Shown here piece by piece: positions 1 to 10,023 of a stretch of 64,000 nucleotides of DNA (positions are counted from its first letter, which is position 1; every line of letters starts with the position of its first letter). This stretch comes from Perognathus longimembris pacificus (Eukaryota; Chordata; Mammalia; Rodentia; Heteromyidae), in assembly GCF_023159225.1 (NCBI RefSeq), contig NC_063166.1:71419575-71483574 (forward strand). The letters run 5' to 3'. The notes below the pieces were generated by a model. It did not search any database, was not told the origin of the DNA, and worked only from the letters and a program-made list of their open reading frames with translations. The position numbers were made by a program, and so were the translations under genes.

Positions 1-372
1 CAGAGTGCTCCCTTGCCTCCTGTCCCTGCCTTCCCCGGGGCTCCTGGAGGTGGCGATTGCCAGGGTTCGGTTTTGGAAGAAGAAACCAGATCAGAAAAGT
101 GTTGTCCTGTTCTGCCACCCTGAAAAACCCCTCCGCTAGCTCAGAGGGAAATTTCTCTTCCTGAGCACCCAGCATTTCCGTGGCACTTGCCCTGGACCAG
201 CACTGGAGCGCTGGAGCTTTCTCCCAGAATGCCCTCCGGGGGCACCCCTCCTGAGAGTGGATGCTCCTTGCTTTCTGCCTCCCTCCTCAGCCTCAGCCGG
301 CCCCTTCCCTCCTGGAGCCTTTTGTCACATGCAAACCCGGCTGGACTCTGTTTTGTCTGTAGATTTATTTTT

Positions 373-592
373 GTTCGGGGGAACCAGAGTTTGAACCTCA
401 AGGCCTGGTGCTTGCTTTGTGCACTTGCGTGGCTAGTGCTCTATCTCTTGACCTGCTCCTCCAGCCTGGCGTTTCACTGGTTATTTTGGAGAGTGGAGTC
501 TAGAACTCTTCTGCCTAGGCTGGCCTTGAGCTTGGATCCTTTAGATCTGAGCCTCCTAAGTAGCTGAAGTTACAGATGTGAGCCACCAGCGC
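373..592 (-). mobile_element. B1-Geo type SINE, diverged
   Basis: In reverse complement this shows the B1-like half (GGTGGCTCAC, CTACTTAGGAGGCTCAGATC) followed by the Geo-like half ending in GGTTCAAACTCTGG. Heavily substituted, so an old copy. Confidence 0.65.
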
Positions 593-1280
593 TCTACCTT
601 TTGTGCGGAAAGTTGATCATCCACGGTCACTTCTGTGATTTTTAGCTTTCCTTTTTGGCACCTGCACGATTCATACTCACTGTTTCTTCTCAAGTCCATT
701 CACTTTTTTTTTTTTTAGCAATGGACATTACTTAGTTTCTACCATCTTGCTGGTGATAAGGAAGCAGCCAGTCTGCTTGGGTTCCAAGGTTGTTTATGTC
801 AGTTACTTTTTGTTTGTCCCAGCCAATTCCTTCACTTACCGTGCCCCACGCCTCATGTGTGAAACAGACAGTAATTTGCCTGATTTAAAGAGTTCACCAA
901 GATTGAATGGGATTATTATCTGTGTCAATTCTCTGCATAGGATTCGTGTTTAGCAGGTGCTCACTAACCAGGAGCCATCTCTGGGATTGTGGTGATGTGT
1001 TAGGGTCCTGTTACAGTCACACTGATGTCACCACTGTATGTGGAAAAATTTGTCAGCTGGTACAAATAGAACACAACTTCAAAACCACACCAATGAGGCT
1101 TTCATTGGGTGGTTTCTATATCATTTATATAGATACACTTACATGTATTGTAGAACTTACTAGTAATTACAGCTAATTATGTCAGGTGTTTATATAAATA
1201 ATAATATATAAATACATAAGTGCTGGCGACAGAATCCAGAGCCTGCGTGTTTGCTTGCTTTCTCTCTTCCTTTCTTTCTT

Positions 1281-1506
1281 GCTGCCAGTACTAGGGCTTG
1301 AACTCAGATCCTGGGCACTGTCCCTTAGCTGGTGTTCTACCACTGGGCCACAGATTTACTTCCAGCTGTGTGTGTGTGTGCGCGCGCATGTGCTTGTGTG
1401 TAAATAAGAGTCTCACCAATTTTCCTGCCTGGGCTAGCTTCAAACCTTGATCCTCAGATCTCAACCTCCTGAATAGTGAGGATTACAAGTGTGAGATATC
1501 AGTGCC
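1281..1506 (-). mobile_element. B1-Geo type SINE carrying a GT tract
   Basis: Reverse-oriented Geo monomer (CCAGTACTAGGGCTTGAACTC) followed by the B1-like half. A GT/GC dinucleotide tract at about 1,368-1,390 has grown inside the linker. Confidence 0.65.
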
Positions 1507-2954
1507 CCACTTGGCAAGCACCTATTTATTACATAAAATATATTTTACTGCCCTAATTTTATTTTTAAAAATGCTTTTTAAAGTAGCATTATACTTTACA
1601 TTCGGGTGCCACGTGATCTCCTCCCAAAGGCTCAGGCAGCCCCTTCCTTTCCTCCAAAGCCAGCCTGCCATGCATCCGAGGTGCATTTCAGATCTGCTCG
1701 CCAGAGGACGGCTTCCCATCCTCTGCAGAAAACGCCAGAGCTCAAAGTGGCAGACTGCCACACCTGGTTCCGTATCACTCACTATGCCTGCCTCTAGCCA
1801 CTCGTGAATCATGAACTCTGTTGCTCCGTGTGCCTCAGTTTCCTTATCTGTAAACGTTCTCATTCTGTCCTACACAATGAGGATCTTGGGGATGGAAGGG
1901 GGGGGAAGGGAGGTCTTGCTGCTGTTCTTCTCAGCAGGCAAAGCTCAGCCCTCTGGGAAGACCCCTCCCACAGTGCCTTCTGGAATCCCCTCAGCCCCTC
2001 CCCCTCCCCAGCAGTAGCAGCCTCTGTGCGGTCTGCAAGGTGCCAGCCCCACAGGATGAACCCAGGGCTAAGCAAGGGCAGGTAGAGAAACAGAGGCTGA
2101 CCTTCCTCCCCAAAGTCATGGAGAAGAAGAGAAAGACGGAGCTGGAATCCATCCCAGGCTGCTTGGGTGTCACCAGCCTGGGGGAGAGGGTTGTTCTTCC
2201 TGGTCTCCAGTAGTTCCCCCAAAAACTGGCTCTGAAAGAGCAGGCCTGGTGGGCTGAGATGCCCTTGGCTGTCATAGAGGTCTCTGCTCAACACACTGTG
2301 ACCATTGAACGAGCAGGACTCCCTGCTCTTGGCCGCTCTTTGCCTGCGTGGTACCTGCTACAGGTGGGGGGGGGGGCGGGGGGGAGCGGCAGGTCCTCAT
2401 GGCTGTCAGGGCCCTGGCAGCTGCAAGAAAGAGCGCTGACCGCTCGCCATCCTAAATGAACCCCACAGCCGGGCCTAGGACCACCAAACTGAATGAGGCT
2501 GTGGGCCAGATGTGGGCCCCTCAAATGATTTCCGTGAAACTTGATAGACGTGTTTCCATTCCTGCACAGCAGGCTGCGCTTTCCCGGTGCCTGGGTAGGA
2601 GCCAAGGTAGGGTGTGACGCAGAAAAAGGAGACTGGGAGACAAGCCAGAGCTGTCACCACACGCTGACCCCTTCCTCGGCAACCCAGGGCCGGCGATGGA
2701 GCGCAGCACACAGACCCGGCACCAGCAGAACAGGCCCATGGCAGGCGCTGCACAGGGCTCGGCGTCTGGGGGACCCCAGACCCTTGGGTGGGGTCAAGGG
2801 ACATAGAAAACCAACTCGTCCCTGCCATCGAGTCTGGGTGGGACAGGAGCGGGACAGGAGCTTCTTTGCAAGAAGCCTTGGTTAATATTAAACTGTATAT
2901 ATTTGTGTGTATACTTAAATATATACTAAATATATATGAATATACTAATAATGC

Positions 2955-3009
2955 TGATATTATATATACATATATATATAGAGAGAGAGAGAGAGAGAGG
3001 GAGAGAGAG
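2955..3009. repeat. TA then GA dinucleotide repeats
   Basis: Alternating TA (about 2,958-2,980) runs into GAGAGA (about 2,981-3,009), directly beside a minus-strand SINE, so it probably grew from that SINE's tail. Confidence 0.85.
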
Positions 3010-3205
3010 TGTCCTGGGGCCTGAACTCAGGGCCTGGGCACTGTCCTTGAGCTTCTTTTGCTCAAGACTAGCACTCTACCACTTGGTAGTTTAGTGGCGG
3101 TAAGAGTCTCACACTTTCCTGCCTAAGCTGACGTTGGGCCATGATCCTCTGATCTCAGCCTCCTGAGTAGTTAGGATTACAGGTGTGAATCACCAGCGCC
3201 TGGCC
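3010..3205 (-). mobile_element. B1-Geo type SINE
   Basis: Starts with TCCTGGGGCCTGAACTCAGG and ends with GTGTGAATCACCAGCGCCTGG, the reverse complement of a Geo monomer joined to a B1-like monomer. Confidence 0.75.
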
Positions 3206-3320
3206 TAAGGGTTATTCAAGCAACACTACCCCACTGAGAGGTCCCCCCTTCCAGCCTACTCCCCAGCCCCAAACTCCACTCTGACTCTGAGGTTATTTTT
3301 ATTTATTTATTTATTCATTT

Positions 3321-3712
3321 GCCAGTCCTGGGCCTTGGACTCAGGGCCTGAGCACTGTCCCTGGCTTCTTTTTTTTTTTTTGGCCAGTCCTGGGCCTTGG
3401 ACTCAGGGCCTGAGCACTGTCCCTGGCTTCTTCCCGCTCAAGGCTAGCACTCTGCCACTTGAGCCACAGCGCCGCTTCTGGCCGTTTTCTGTATATGTGG
3501 TGCTGGGGAATCGAACCTAGGGCCTCGTGTATCCGAGGCAGGCACTCTTGCCACTAGGCTATATCCCCAGCCCCCTCTGGCTTCTTTTTGCTCAAGGCTA
3601 GCACTCTACCACTGAAGCCACAGTGCCACTTCTGGCCATTTTGTATATATGTGATGCTGAGGAATCGAACCCAGGAGGCAAGCACTCTTGCCACTAGGCC
3701 ATATTCCCAGCC
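3321..3712 (-). mobile_element. IDL-Geo SINE interrupted by a second IDL-Geo
   Basis: The outer copy begins at 3,321 (GCCAGTCCTGGGCC) and is broken after about 3,370. It resumes near 3,575 and ends with CATATTCCCAGCCC at about 3,712. It is flanked by a perfect 16-bp target duplication, CTCTGAGGTTATTTTT, at 3,285-3,300 and 3,713-3,728. The outer IDL half is missing part of the region near 3,670. Confidence 0.85.
3382..3574 (-). mobile_element. Young IDL-Geo SINE nested in an older one
   Basis: Complete dimer in reverse orientation with a T tract (3,369-3,381, its poly-A tail) and CTATATCCCCAGCCCC at its head. It is inserted in the word CTGGCTTCTTTTT of the outer SINE, which is repeated on both sides. 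Its sequence is almost the same as the copy at 21,543, which suggests a recently active subfamily. Confidence 0.85.
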
Positions 3713-4111
3713 CTCTGAGGTTATTTTTGAAGAACATTTTCCATACATTAGGATCTACAGAACGTGGGTAAGGCTCAAGTGTAAATGGGTCTTAAATAGA
3801 ATGTTAACTGCCCTTGCCCTCCCCACCCCACCCCCTCAGGCTGTGCAAGCCAAGCTTCATAAGGCGGTGGTTATTTTCTTTCTAATTTGCTGGATTTTCC
3901 AAAGGCTGGGGAGCCGCTCGTTGAGCTGTTAAAACCAGGGGGAAACATAAAAGTGTGACTGTGTGTTTTTAAAGTTGGTTCCCTTTCCAAATGATCTTGC
4001 CAGATGTGGCTGGGGCTGCTGAGCTTCAGGCTGAACTTCCTTAAAGGTCTGGATCTGTCCACTGACCTTAACAGGAGAAGGTTCTGGCAAGAGAAAAGAC
4101 CAAGAGGGGTT

Positions 4112-4180
4112 GGGAGGCGTGGCTCAGTTGGTAGAGTGTTAGCCAATCAGAGAAAGTGGCAGGTACCAAGTTTGAGTTCC
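4112..4180 (+). mobile_element. tRNA-like monomeric SINE
   Basis: GGCGTGGCTCAGTTGGTAGA looks like a tRNA A box and AAGTTTGAGTTCC like a B box, about 40 bases apart. It is followed by a purine-rich GGAAGG tail (about 4,190-4,265). Related words occur at 15,066 and 28,565. It is not a tRNA gene: no cloverleaf is evident. Confidence 0.5.
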
Positions 4181-4185
4181 CATGG

Positions 4186-4266
4186 GGAGAAAGAAGAGAA
4201 GGAGGGAGGGGAAGGAAGGGAAGAGAAGAGGGATGGGAAGGGAAGGGAGGAAAGAAGGAGCAAGGA
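4186..4266. repeat. GGAAG/GGGAA purine tract
   Basis: Imperfect AGAAGG, GGAAGG and GGGAAG motifs directly after the tRNA-like SINE, probably an expanded tail. Confidence 0.8.
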
Positions 4267-5809
4267 CCAAGAATAGCCTTGGAGCCCTGTGGCCACGGCT
4301 GGGGATGGAGCTTGGAGTGCCTCCTAGCTGTGCTAGGACCTAGGTGCCCTCCCGAGCACCATCTAGGAGAGGTGAGAGTCTGCCTCTTCCTTCCTGGGTG
4401 ACCTTAGCTTGTAAAAGGGGCATCTTTGGGCCTATCAGTCTCCAGGGGCCTTTCCAACAGGGCATTGTAGAACTGCAGGTATAATCAAACTCAGGAAAGA
4501 TCCCAGCTGGGATGTGGTTTCTAAATGGGGTCCTTTAATCCTCCCTGGGTAAGAAAATTTCAAAGATCTGCCTCTGTCACCTTTCCTGTCCAGGGGCTCA
4601 GAGATCTAGCAGCATGGTGACAAAGGCCTCCAGGGGCCTCCCAAATGACCCGGGAGACAGAAGTGGGCTGAGCATGAGACAGTGACTCCTCCAGCCCCGT
4701 GGCCACAGGGGAGCAACAGGAAGCCACGCCCCCCACCGCACCAACACCAGCCTAATGGGACTTTCGCCCAGATTTGCCTGTCTGCTGACTTTTTTTTTTT
4801 TTAAGTAAAATCTCCTGATACTTTGAAGGTTGGCCAAACCAAATACATCTGTGGGCCAGATGCAGCCCAGCAGGTGTCAGCTTGTGGTCTCCAGCCTCAG
4901 CTACCTGGGACCCTCCCCTTTGAACTTGTCTAGATTCTAAAGCCAGCATCCTGGCCGCCTAGACATCGCAAAGTTCTTGCTCATGTCCAACTAAAACATC
5001 TTGAGCTCTAAGTTCTTTTTATTTGCCTGTGGGTGGAGGACTAAGAATTGGCTCTTCATTAAAAAAAAAAATCTTTCAAAACGAGAAAAACAGTCCTGAT
5101 GCAATGAACAGAGAACCAAGTAGGCATCAGAAAGCTCATGTTCAGGTTCAAGTCCAGCTCTGCCCTGTGTCATCTGACATCTCCAGCCACTTAGCACCTC
5201 TGCCAATGCTGCTGTCTCTCCCTCCCTCTCCCCCGTGCCTCAGGCCTGGGACTCACCCTTTCCCATCCGAGCCACATAACAGTAACAGATATAACCAGAG
5301 CAACTTCTCACTGAGCAAGTCCTCATTCTAACGATATGCCCAATTTTATAAAATGCATATTTGGGGGAGGGAAAAAAGCGGGAGAGGACAAGGGAAAGTG
5401 TGAAATTATCCAAAAAGAAACATACTCATTACCTGACCTATAACCTTTCTGTATATCACCTTTATAATAACAATTTAAAAAGAACAAAAAGAGTATTTCA
5501 TTCCTGTTTTACAGGCTAAGAAGCTGAGGCCAAGGCTATCTTATTAGTCCAGCTGGGGCATGAATATGAGCAGCCATCAATCCGCTCTCAGCCTACCTCT
5601 TCTACTTCTCCTATAGAACCTTTCTGTTCTAGTTAGCCCAGGGCTTCACAATCATCTATGTGCCCTGCGCGCCAGGTTTTCTTGTAAGGGTCACGTATCC
5701 TCATTTCTTAGTTATGTGATCTTGTTTATATAATATTATGTTAAATTGTTGGTTCATCCACTTCTATTTATTTGTTTTTCTCCATCATTTGAATGAGGTT
5801 CCCAGCTTT

Positions 5810-5935
5810 TTGTTTTTATGTTTCTCTTTGACACTACATCACATAGCTACCTTTGCTCAGGCTAGCCTCAAACTTGTGATCCTCCTGCCTCTTCCTCCTC
5901 TGGGATTGCAGACTTGTACCACCATGCCTGACTGA
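5810..5935 (-). mobile_element. B1-like SINE monomer, old
   Basis: CTCAGGCTAGCCTCAAACTTGTGATCCTCC...GGGATTGCAGACTTG is a reverse-oriented B1-type sequence. It is followed by a TC/TG-rich tract at 5,942-5,999. Confidence 0.6.
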
Positions 5936-5957
5936 TCATTCTCTATCTGTCTCTCTG

Positions 5958-5997
<40 letters not shown>

Positions 5998-6267
5998 ATT
6001 GTTACTAGAGCTTGAACTCAAGGCCTCAGGCTTGGAAACCCAGTCCCCTTGGAGAATTCTCTAACATAGATCAGCCTGCCTTAATATTTTTTTCAGGTCC
6101 TTTCTGTTTATAGCAACAGATACTGAATTTCCATAGTGATAATGTGAAACCTCCTATTGAAATATATTTTAGGTTTATAAAGTTGATTTAGGGGAAAATA
6201 TTGAGCAAATAAGTAGATTTTATTCTTTGCTTGTGATATGTTATCTAGTATGTGGATATATAAAAGC

Positions 6268-6372
6268 TGTTCCACCAGGTGTGAGAGCTCAGCCTGTAAT
6301 CCTAACTACTTGGGAGGTGGAGATCAGAGGGTCAGGGCTTGCAGCCAGCCGGGGCCAAAAGAAAAAAAAAGA
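6268..6372 (+). mobile_element. B1-like left monomer, truncated
   Basis: CCTGTAATCCTAACTACTTGGGAGGTGGAGATC followed by GCCAGCCGGGGCC and an A-rich tail. The Geo right half is absent. Confidence 0.6.
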
Positions 6373-6496
6373 AGAAAAGTTTGCAATGTCACAGGTGCCT
6401 GTCGCCTCAGCCACATGAAGAGCATAAATAGGAGGACTGCATTCCAGGCCAGGCATAAAGCAAGACCTTATCTCAATAAGCATGTGTGCACGGGTG

Positions 6497-6505
<9 letters not shown>

Positions 6506-6541
<36 letters not shown>
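6506..6541. repeat. CA dinucleotide repeat
   Basis: Uninterrupted CA tract after a mixed CGCGCACA lead-in. It sits between short SINE-like remnants. Confidence 0.95.
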
Positions 6542-6543
<2 letters not shown>

Positions 6544-6740
6544 CCAGTGGAATGGCTCAAGGGGTAGAGCACCTGCCCAACAAGTGCAAGAAAGAAAAAG
6601 TTATTCCAGGGATACTAGAATTTGGGAGACGTGGGAAGAGGCCTTATACTCTTTCACTGTAAGATGCTCTCGAACAGAAGCCGTTAATCACCCGAGCCCA
6701 CAAAAATGACAGCTGTGCTGGCTGCCATGACGAGAGCTGC

Positions 6741-6758
6741 GTGACGTGACGTGACGTG
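6741..6758. promoter_or_regulatory. Three tandem TGACG (CRE half-site) units
   Basis: GTGACGTGACGTGACGTG repeats the pentamer GTGAC, giving three TGACG half-sites at 5-bp spacing. CREB/ATF proteins bind TGACG, but no transcript start is visible nearby, so a regulatory role is only a possibility. Confidence 0.25.
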
Positions 6759-8210
6759 CTAGAGTACAGCCTGGGGACGTGGTGGGAAGGCTATGGAGGA
6801 GTTACTATTGGGGTGGGAATATCCAGGATAAGCAGGAATGCCTCAGGTAAAGGGGTCACAGCCTCCCCACAGAACCAGTGTGAACAACGGTGTCTTTCTA
6901 GAAGTTCACACACACTGGGTATGGGCCGTAGCTCTGGGTGACTGATCGCTGAGGGCAGATCTCGGGTTAGAGCTGCCCTACTGTGCACTTCCTGATGGGG
7001 TGACTTTGGGCAGTGGTTTAGCCTCCCTGAGCCAGAGACACCGGCTGCTCTGCTGTTAAAGCACTCAGCACAGGGCCTGGAATATAAGCAGAGAGTGAGG
7101 AGCCATCCGCTTATGCTAGCTACCCTCAAACAACTCCGAGAACCATGTGTGTCCGTGTGTTTTGCTGGCGTGTGGACTTGGGCGCCTGGCTCTGCCCCAC
7201 ACCTGTCATGTCCATGTAGAACCACATTCTGACCGTGTGTGAGGGCAGGCGGGCCAGGCTGGGGTGTGTGAGAGGATGCTAGTGTTCATCCCTGTGGGCT
7301 GGTGTAGTAGTGTGAGTGTGTGTGTAAACACACCTCTGTGTATTCTGCCTGTGGATGCACACAGGAGTGAACACCCACCCAGATTCAATGTGCAATCTGG
7401 CGGACCACAGTCGAGGGGCTAAAGCCCAGGCCTGGCCTCCCCTTCTGGCTCACAAATCCCGCCAGTTTTGAGCTTGGAAAAGCTCCTGCACAGTCCTGCA
7501 AAGTCTGGGTCTGTGTGGAGCTGGGCTGGGAGTGTCTGAAAGCAACTGCTTTTCTTTTTTCTTCCCCTATTTTGGATCTGGGTACTAAACCTAGCACTGC
7601 TCTCCAAGGCAGGCCCTACCTTCCCAAGGACCAGTCCGGAAAGCCCCAGGTAGGAGGTGGGCCCCCTGCCCTCGCCCACCCCACTCCTGTGGGAGCACCG
7701 GCTGCACACTGCATGTCTGACATTCTGGCCACACAGTGAAAATACCCCAAGTTTTGGTAGGCGCCTCCTTCCTGGGTCCTGCTGCACCCTTCGCCCACCC
7801 TGCCTGGCTGTGCAGGGCTGCACTTAGGGGATCCCCGTCCCCATCGTGAGCCCCACATTGACAGGACAATGCACCCAGCTGGCCCTCAGCCCCACGTCTA
7901 AACTGCAACAACACCCCAAGCTCTCTGTCCACGACGGCAGGGTTGCATTTCCTCCAGCTCAGATCTGTGTCCTGGGCCGGGCAAGTGGAAAGTTTCCAAG
8001 CCATCCCAGCCAGGATGCACGCAGCCCCGGATGGGCTCTGCGCCCCTGCGCCCCTGCGCCCCTCCCATGCCCCGCAGGACTGGGGACAGACAGTCACGCA
8101 GACCCAGGCGGCACTGACAGACAGTCTGCTCCCTGAAAGAGTCCCCCCACCCCCCCACCCCCCGCGGTCCCTTAAAGGGGCAGAGCACGGTGGTCCAGGC
8201 CTTGGCCGGC

Positions 8211-8224
8211 GTTACCATGGTGAT
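8211..8224. promoter_or_regulatory. RFX/X-box-like motif
   Basis: GTTACCATGGTGAT contains the palindrome ACCATGGT and resembles the X-box bound by RFX factors. It sits inside the CpG-rich island. The same bases give a strong Kozak context to an ATG at 8,217. Either reading is tentative. Confidence 0.25.
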
Positions 8225-8312
8225 GCTGGGGCTGCTCCTCGCTATGCTATGCGGCTCCGTGCATCCGCGGGGCCTTCTGTCCTGTCCCGCGCCCAAGTGG
8301 CCCCCTGCTTAG
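8217..8312 (+). other. Short ORF with hydrophobic N-terminus (31 codons)
   Basis: From ACCATGG the frame reads MVMLGLLLAMLCGSVHPRG and stops at 8,310-8,312. The N-terminus looks like a signal peptide and the start context is good. The frame is too short to assign, and I see no partner exon or homologue. It could be a leader exon, an upstream ORF or chance. Confidence 0.15.
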
Positions 8313-8689
8313 CCCTGGAGCCGGCCCAGCGGGTGGGCCTGGGGCGCTGGGTCCGGCTTCATCTTCCAAGGCATAAAGAGCCGGGAGAGGCGGCAGAGAG
8401 ACACGGGAGGACTGGACCGAGGAGGAGAGAGGGCAGAGAGGGAGAGAGGGTGGATGGACGGGAGTCCGGGCGTCCCACATACCGAAAGGGGCGGCCCGGG
8501 GGCGGGGCGGGGAGTCAGCCGGCCTCTCCCCAAGTGGGGTGGATGGGAGGGGGACAGCAGCCCCTTTGTGCAGCGCCTGCCCCTCCCTCTGTCCTCCCCC
8601 CACCCGGGGCTGTGGGTGATGAGAACCAGGCGCCCCTGCTGCCTGCTGCACTCCCAAACGGGATTCCCACCTCAGCTCCAAGCCTCCAG

Positions 8690-9015
8690 CTCCTGCTCCA
8701 AGTCACCAGCCCAGCTCCAAGTTCCCAGCCCCAGCCCCAGCTCCAGGTCCCCAATCCCAGCTCCAGGCCCCCAGCCCCAGCTCCAGGTCCCTAGCCCCAG
8801 CTCCAGGTCCCCACCCCCAGCTCCAGGCCCCCAGACCCAGCTCCAAGTCCCCAGCCCCAGCTCCAAGTCCCCAGCCTCAGCTCCAGGCCCCCACTCCCCA
8901 GCTCCAGGTCCCTAGCCCCAGCTCCAAGTCCCCAGGCCCAGCTTCAGGTCCCTAGCCCCAGCTCCAGGTCCCCACCCCCAGCTCCAGGCTCCCATCCCCA
9001 GCTCCAGGCCCCCAT
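8690..9015. repeat. Minisatellite with a 20-bp unit
   Basis: About 16 imperfect copies of a unit like AGCTCCAGGTCCCCAGCCCC. The period of 20 is not a multiple of three, so every frame on the plus strand reads as repetitive Pro/Ser/Gln-rich peptide. The long frames here are therefore artefacts of the repeat. Confidence 0.9.
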
Positions 9016-9978
9016 GTGCCCACAACAGCTGAGTAAGAGCAGTCTTGAAAGGTGGGCTCTCACAAGCCTCACTTTCCCCATCTTGCAGATGGGATGCGGT
9101 GGTGGAGATGAATCCAGCACCGCCCCTTAGGCTCAGTAGCTGTGACAGCATTGGTCCACACACAGGAGAAGGTGTCCCTCCACTCACCCTTCCCCTGCCA
9201 ATCCTCCCTCCTCATGACCACCCAGTTAAGGGATCTGCCAGGGGGGCTGGTGTGGGGGGGCTCGGCTCTCCTCTCAGATCATGACTAGCTGCATGACCTT
9301 GGCCAAGCCGTTGTTCCCTCCTGAACCTCACTCGGGTCTGGAGAGACACTGAGAAATTACATGATGCTGTAAACCATTTGACAGGTCAACAGACCCGGGT
9401 GTAGTAAGCCCCAGGGTGGGGTGATGAAAGCAGGAAGGTAGAGCCCTCTGGAGCCTCAGAACCCGGTGCTCCTCATCAGAAGGGCATCGCATGAAATAAT
9501 CCCTCAGACTGCTGCCTGCCTTCCATCCCATGAGGCCTTACCAGGAAGGACACCTCTGTGAGAGGACAGAGGACCTGTGGCAGACACCCAGCCTGCAGGG
9601 CCTTGAACTTGCTCTTCCCAGGCTCAAGCATCTAGGACTCACCTGACCTCGGGTGCTATCACAGCAGCCCCAGGACTAAGACGGTGCTGAAGTTATTGCT
9701 AGTTAGGTGGCCCTAGTTAGGGATTTGTCCATCTGCTTACCTAACACTCACCTGAGTGCTGAGCCAGAATAGGACACAGCACCCCTGAGCTCGGTTAATG
9801 TGGATCCCAGTGAGACTACAGACAAAGCAAAAACAAGAGAGTGAGACACTGTGAAGGCTTTGAGGGTGGCAGAGGAAAGCTGCTCCAAGCAATGGAAACC
9901 ACACGTGCAAAGGCACTGAGGTAGCATTAAGCATAAAGAAATAAGAGCTGAAAAAGCTAAGGTTTATTTTCAAAGCCC

Positions 9979-10023
<45 letters not shown>

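Larger units (their letters stand above)
1..8000. other. Intergenic DNA, no gene recognised
   Basis: I see no exon or long conserved reading frame here. The stretch holds SINE copies (listed separately), short purine, GA, TA and CA tracts, and old interspersed-repeat remnants. Near 2,470-2,560 and 4,827-4,870 are phrases such as CTGTGGGCCAGATG, of the kind found in old hAT DNA transposons. Human synteny would put KIAA1755 on the far side of BPI, but I could not recognise any part of it. Confidence 0.5.
8000..8680. other. GC-rich, CpG-containing island
   Basis: This stretch is clearly richer in G+C and CpG than its surroundings (for example CCGCGG, GGCCGGCGTTACC, GGGGCGGCCCGGGGGCGGGGCGGGG). 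It contains GC-box-like GGGGCGG words near 8,486-8,510. It could be a promoter, but I could not identify any exon of a known gene beside it. Confidence 0.4.

Noticed and set aside
1705..1745. GGCTTCCCATCC, resembling the BPI penultimate exon motif GFPLP
   Set aside because: Flanking codons and splice sites do not fit, and it lies 37 kb from the terminal exon.
3554..3748. Recurring frames with words like PYPQP and [11 protein letters not shown]
   Set aside because: These are translations of IDL-Geo SINEs and recur at every copy.
8454..8915. Long Pro/Ser/Gln-rich open frames on the plus strand
   Set aside because: They come from the 20-bp minisatellite, which reads similarly in all three frames.
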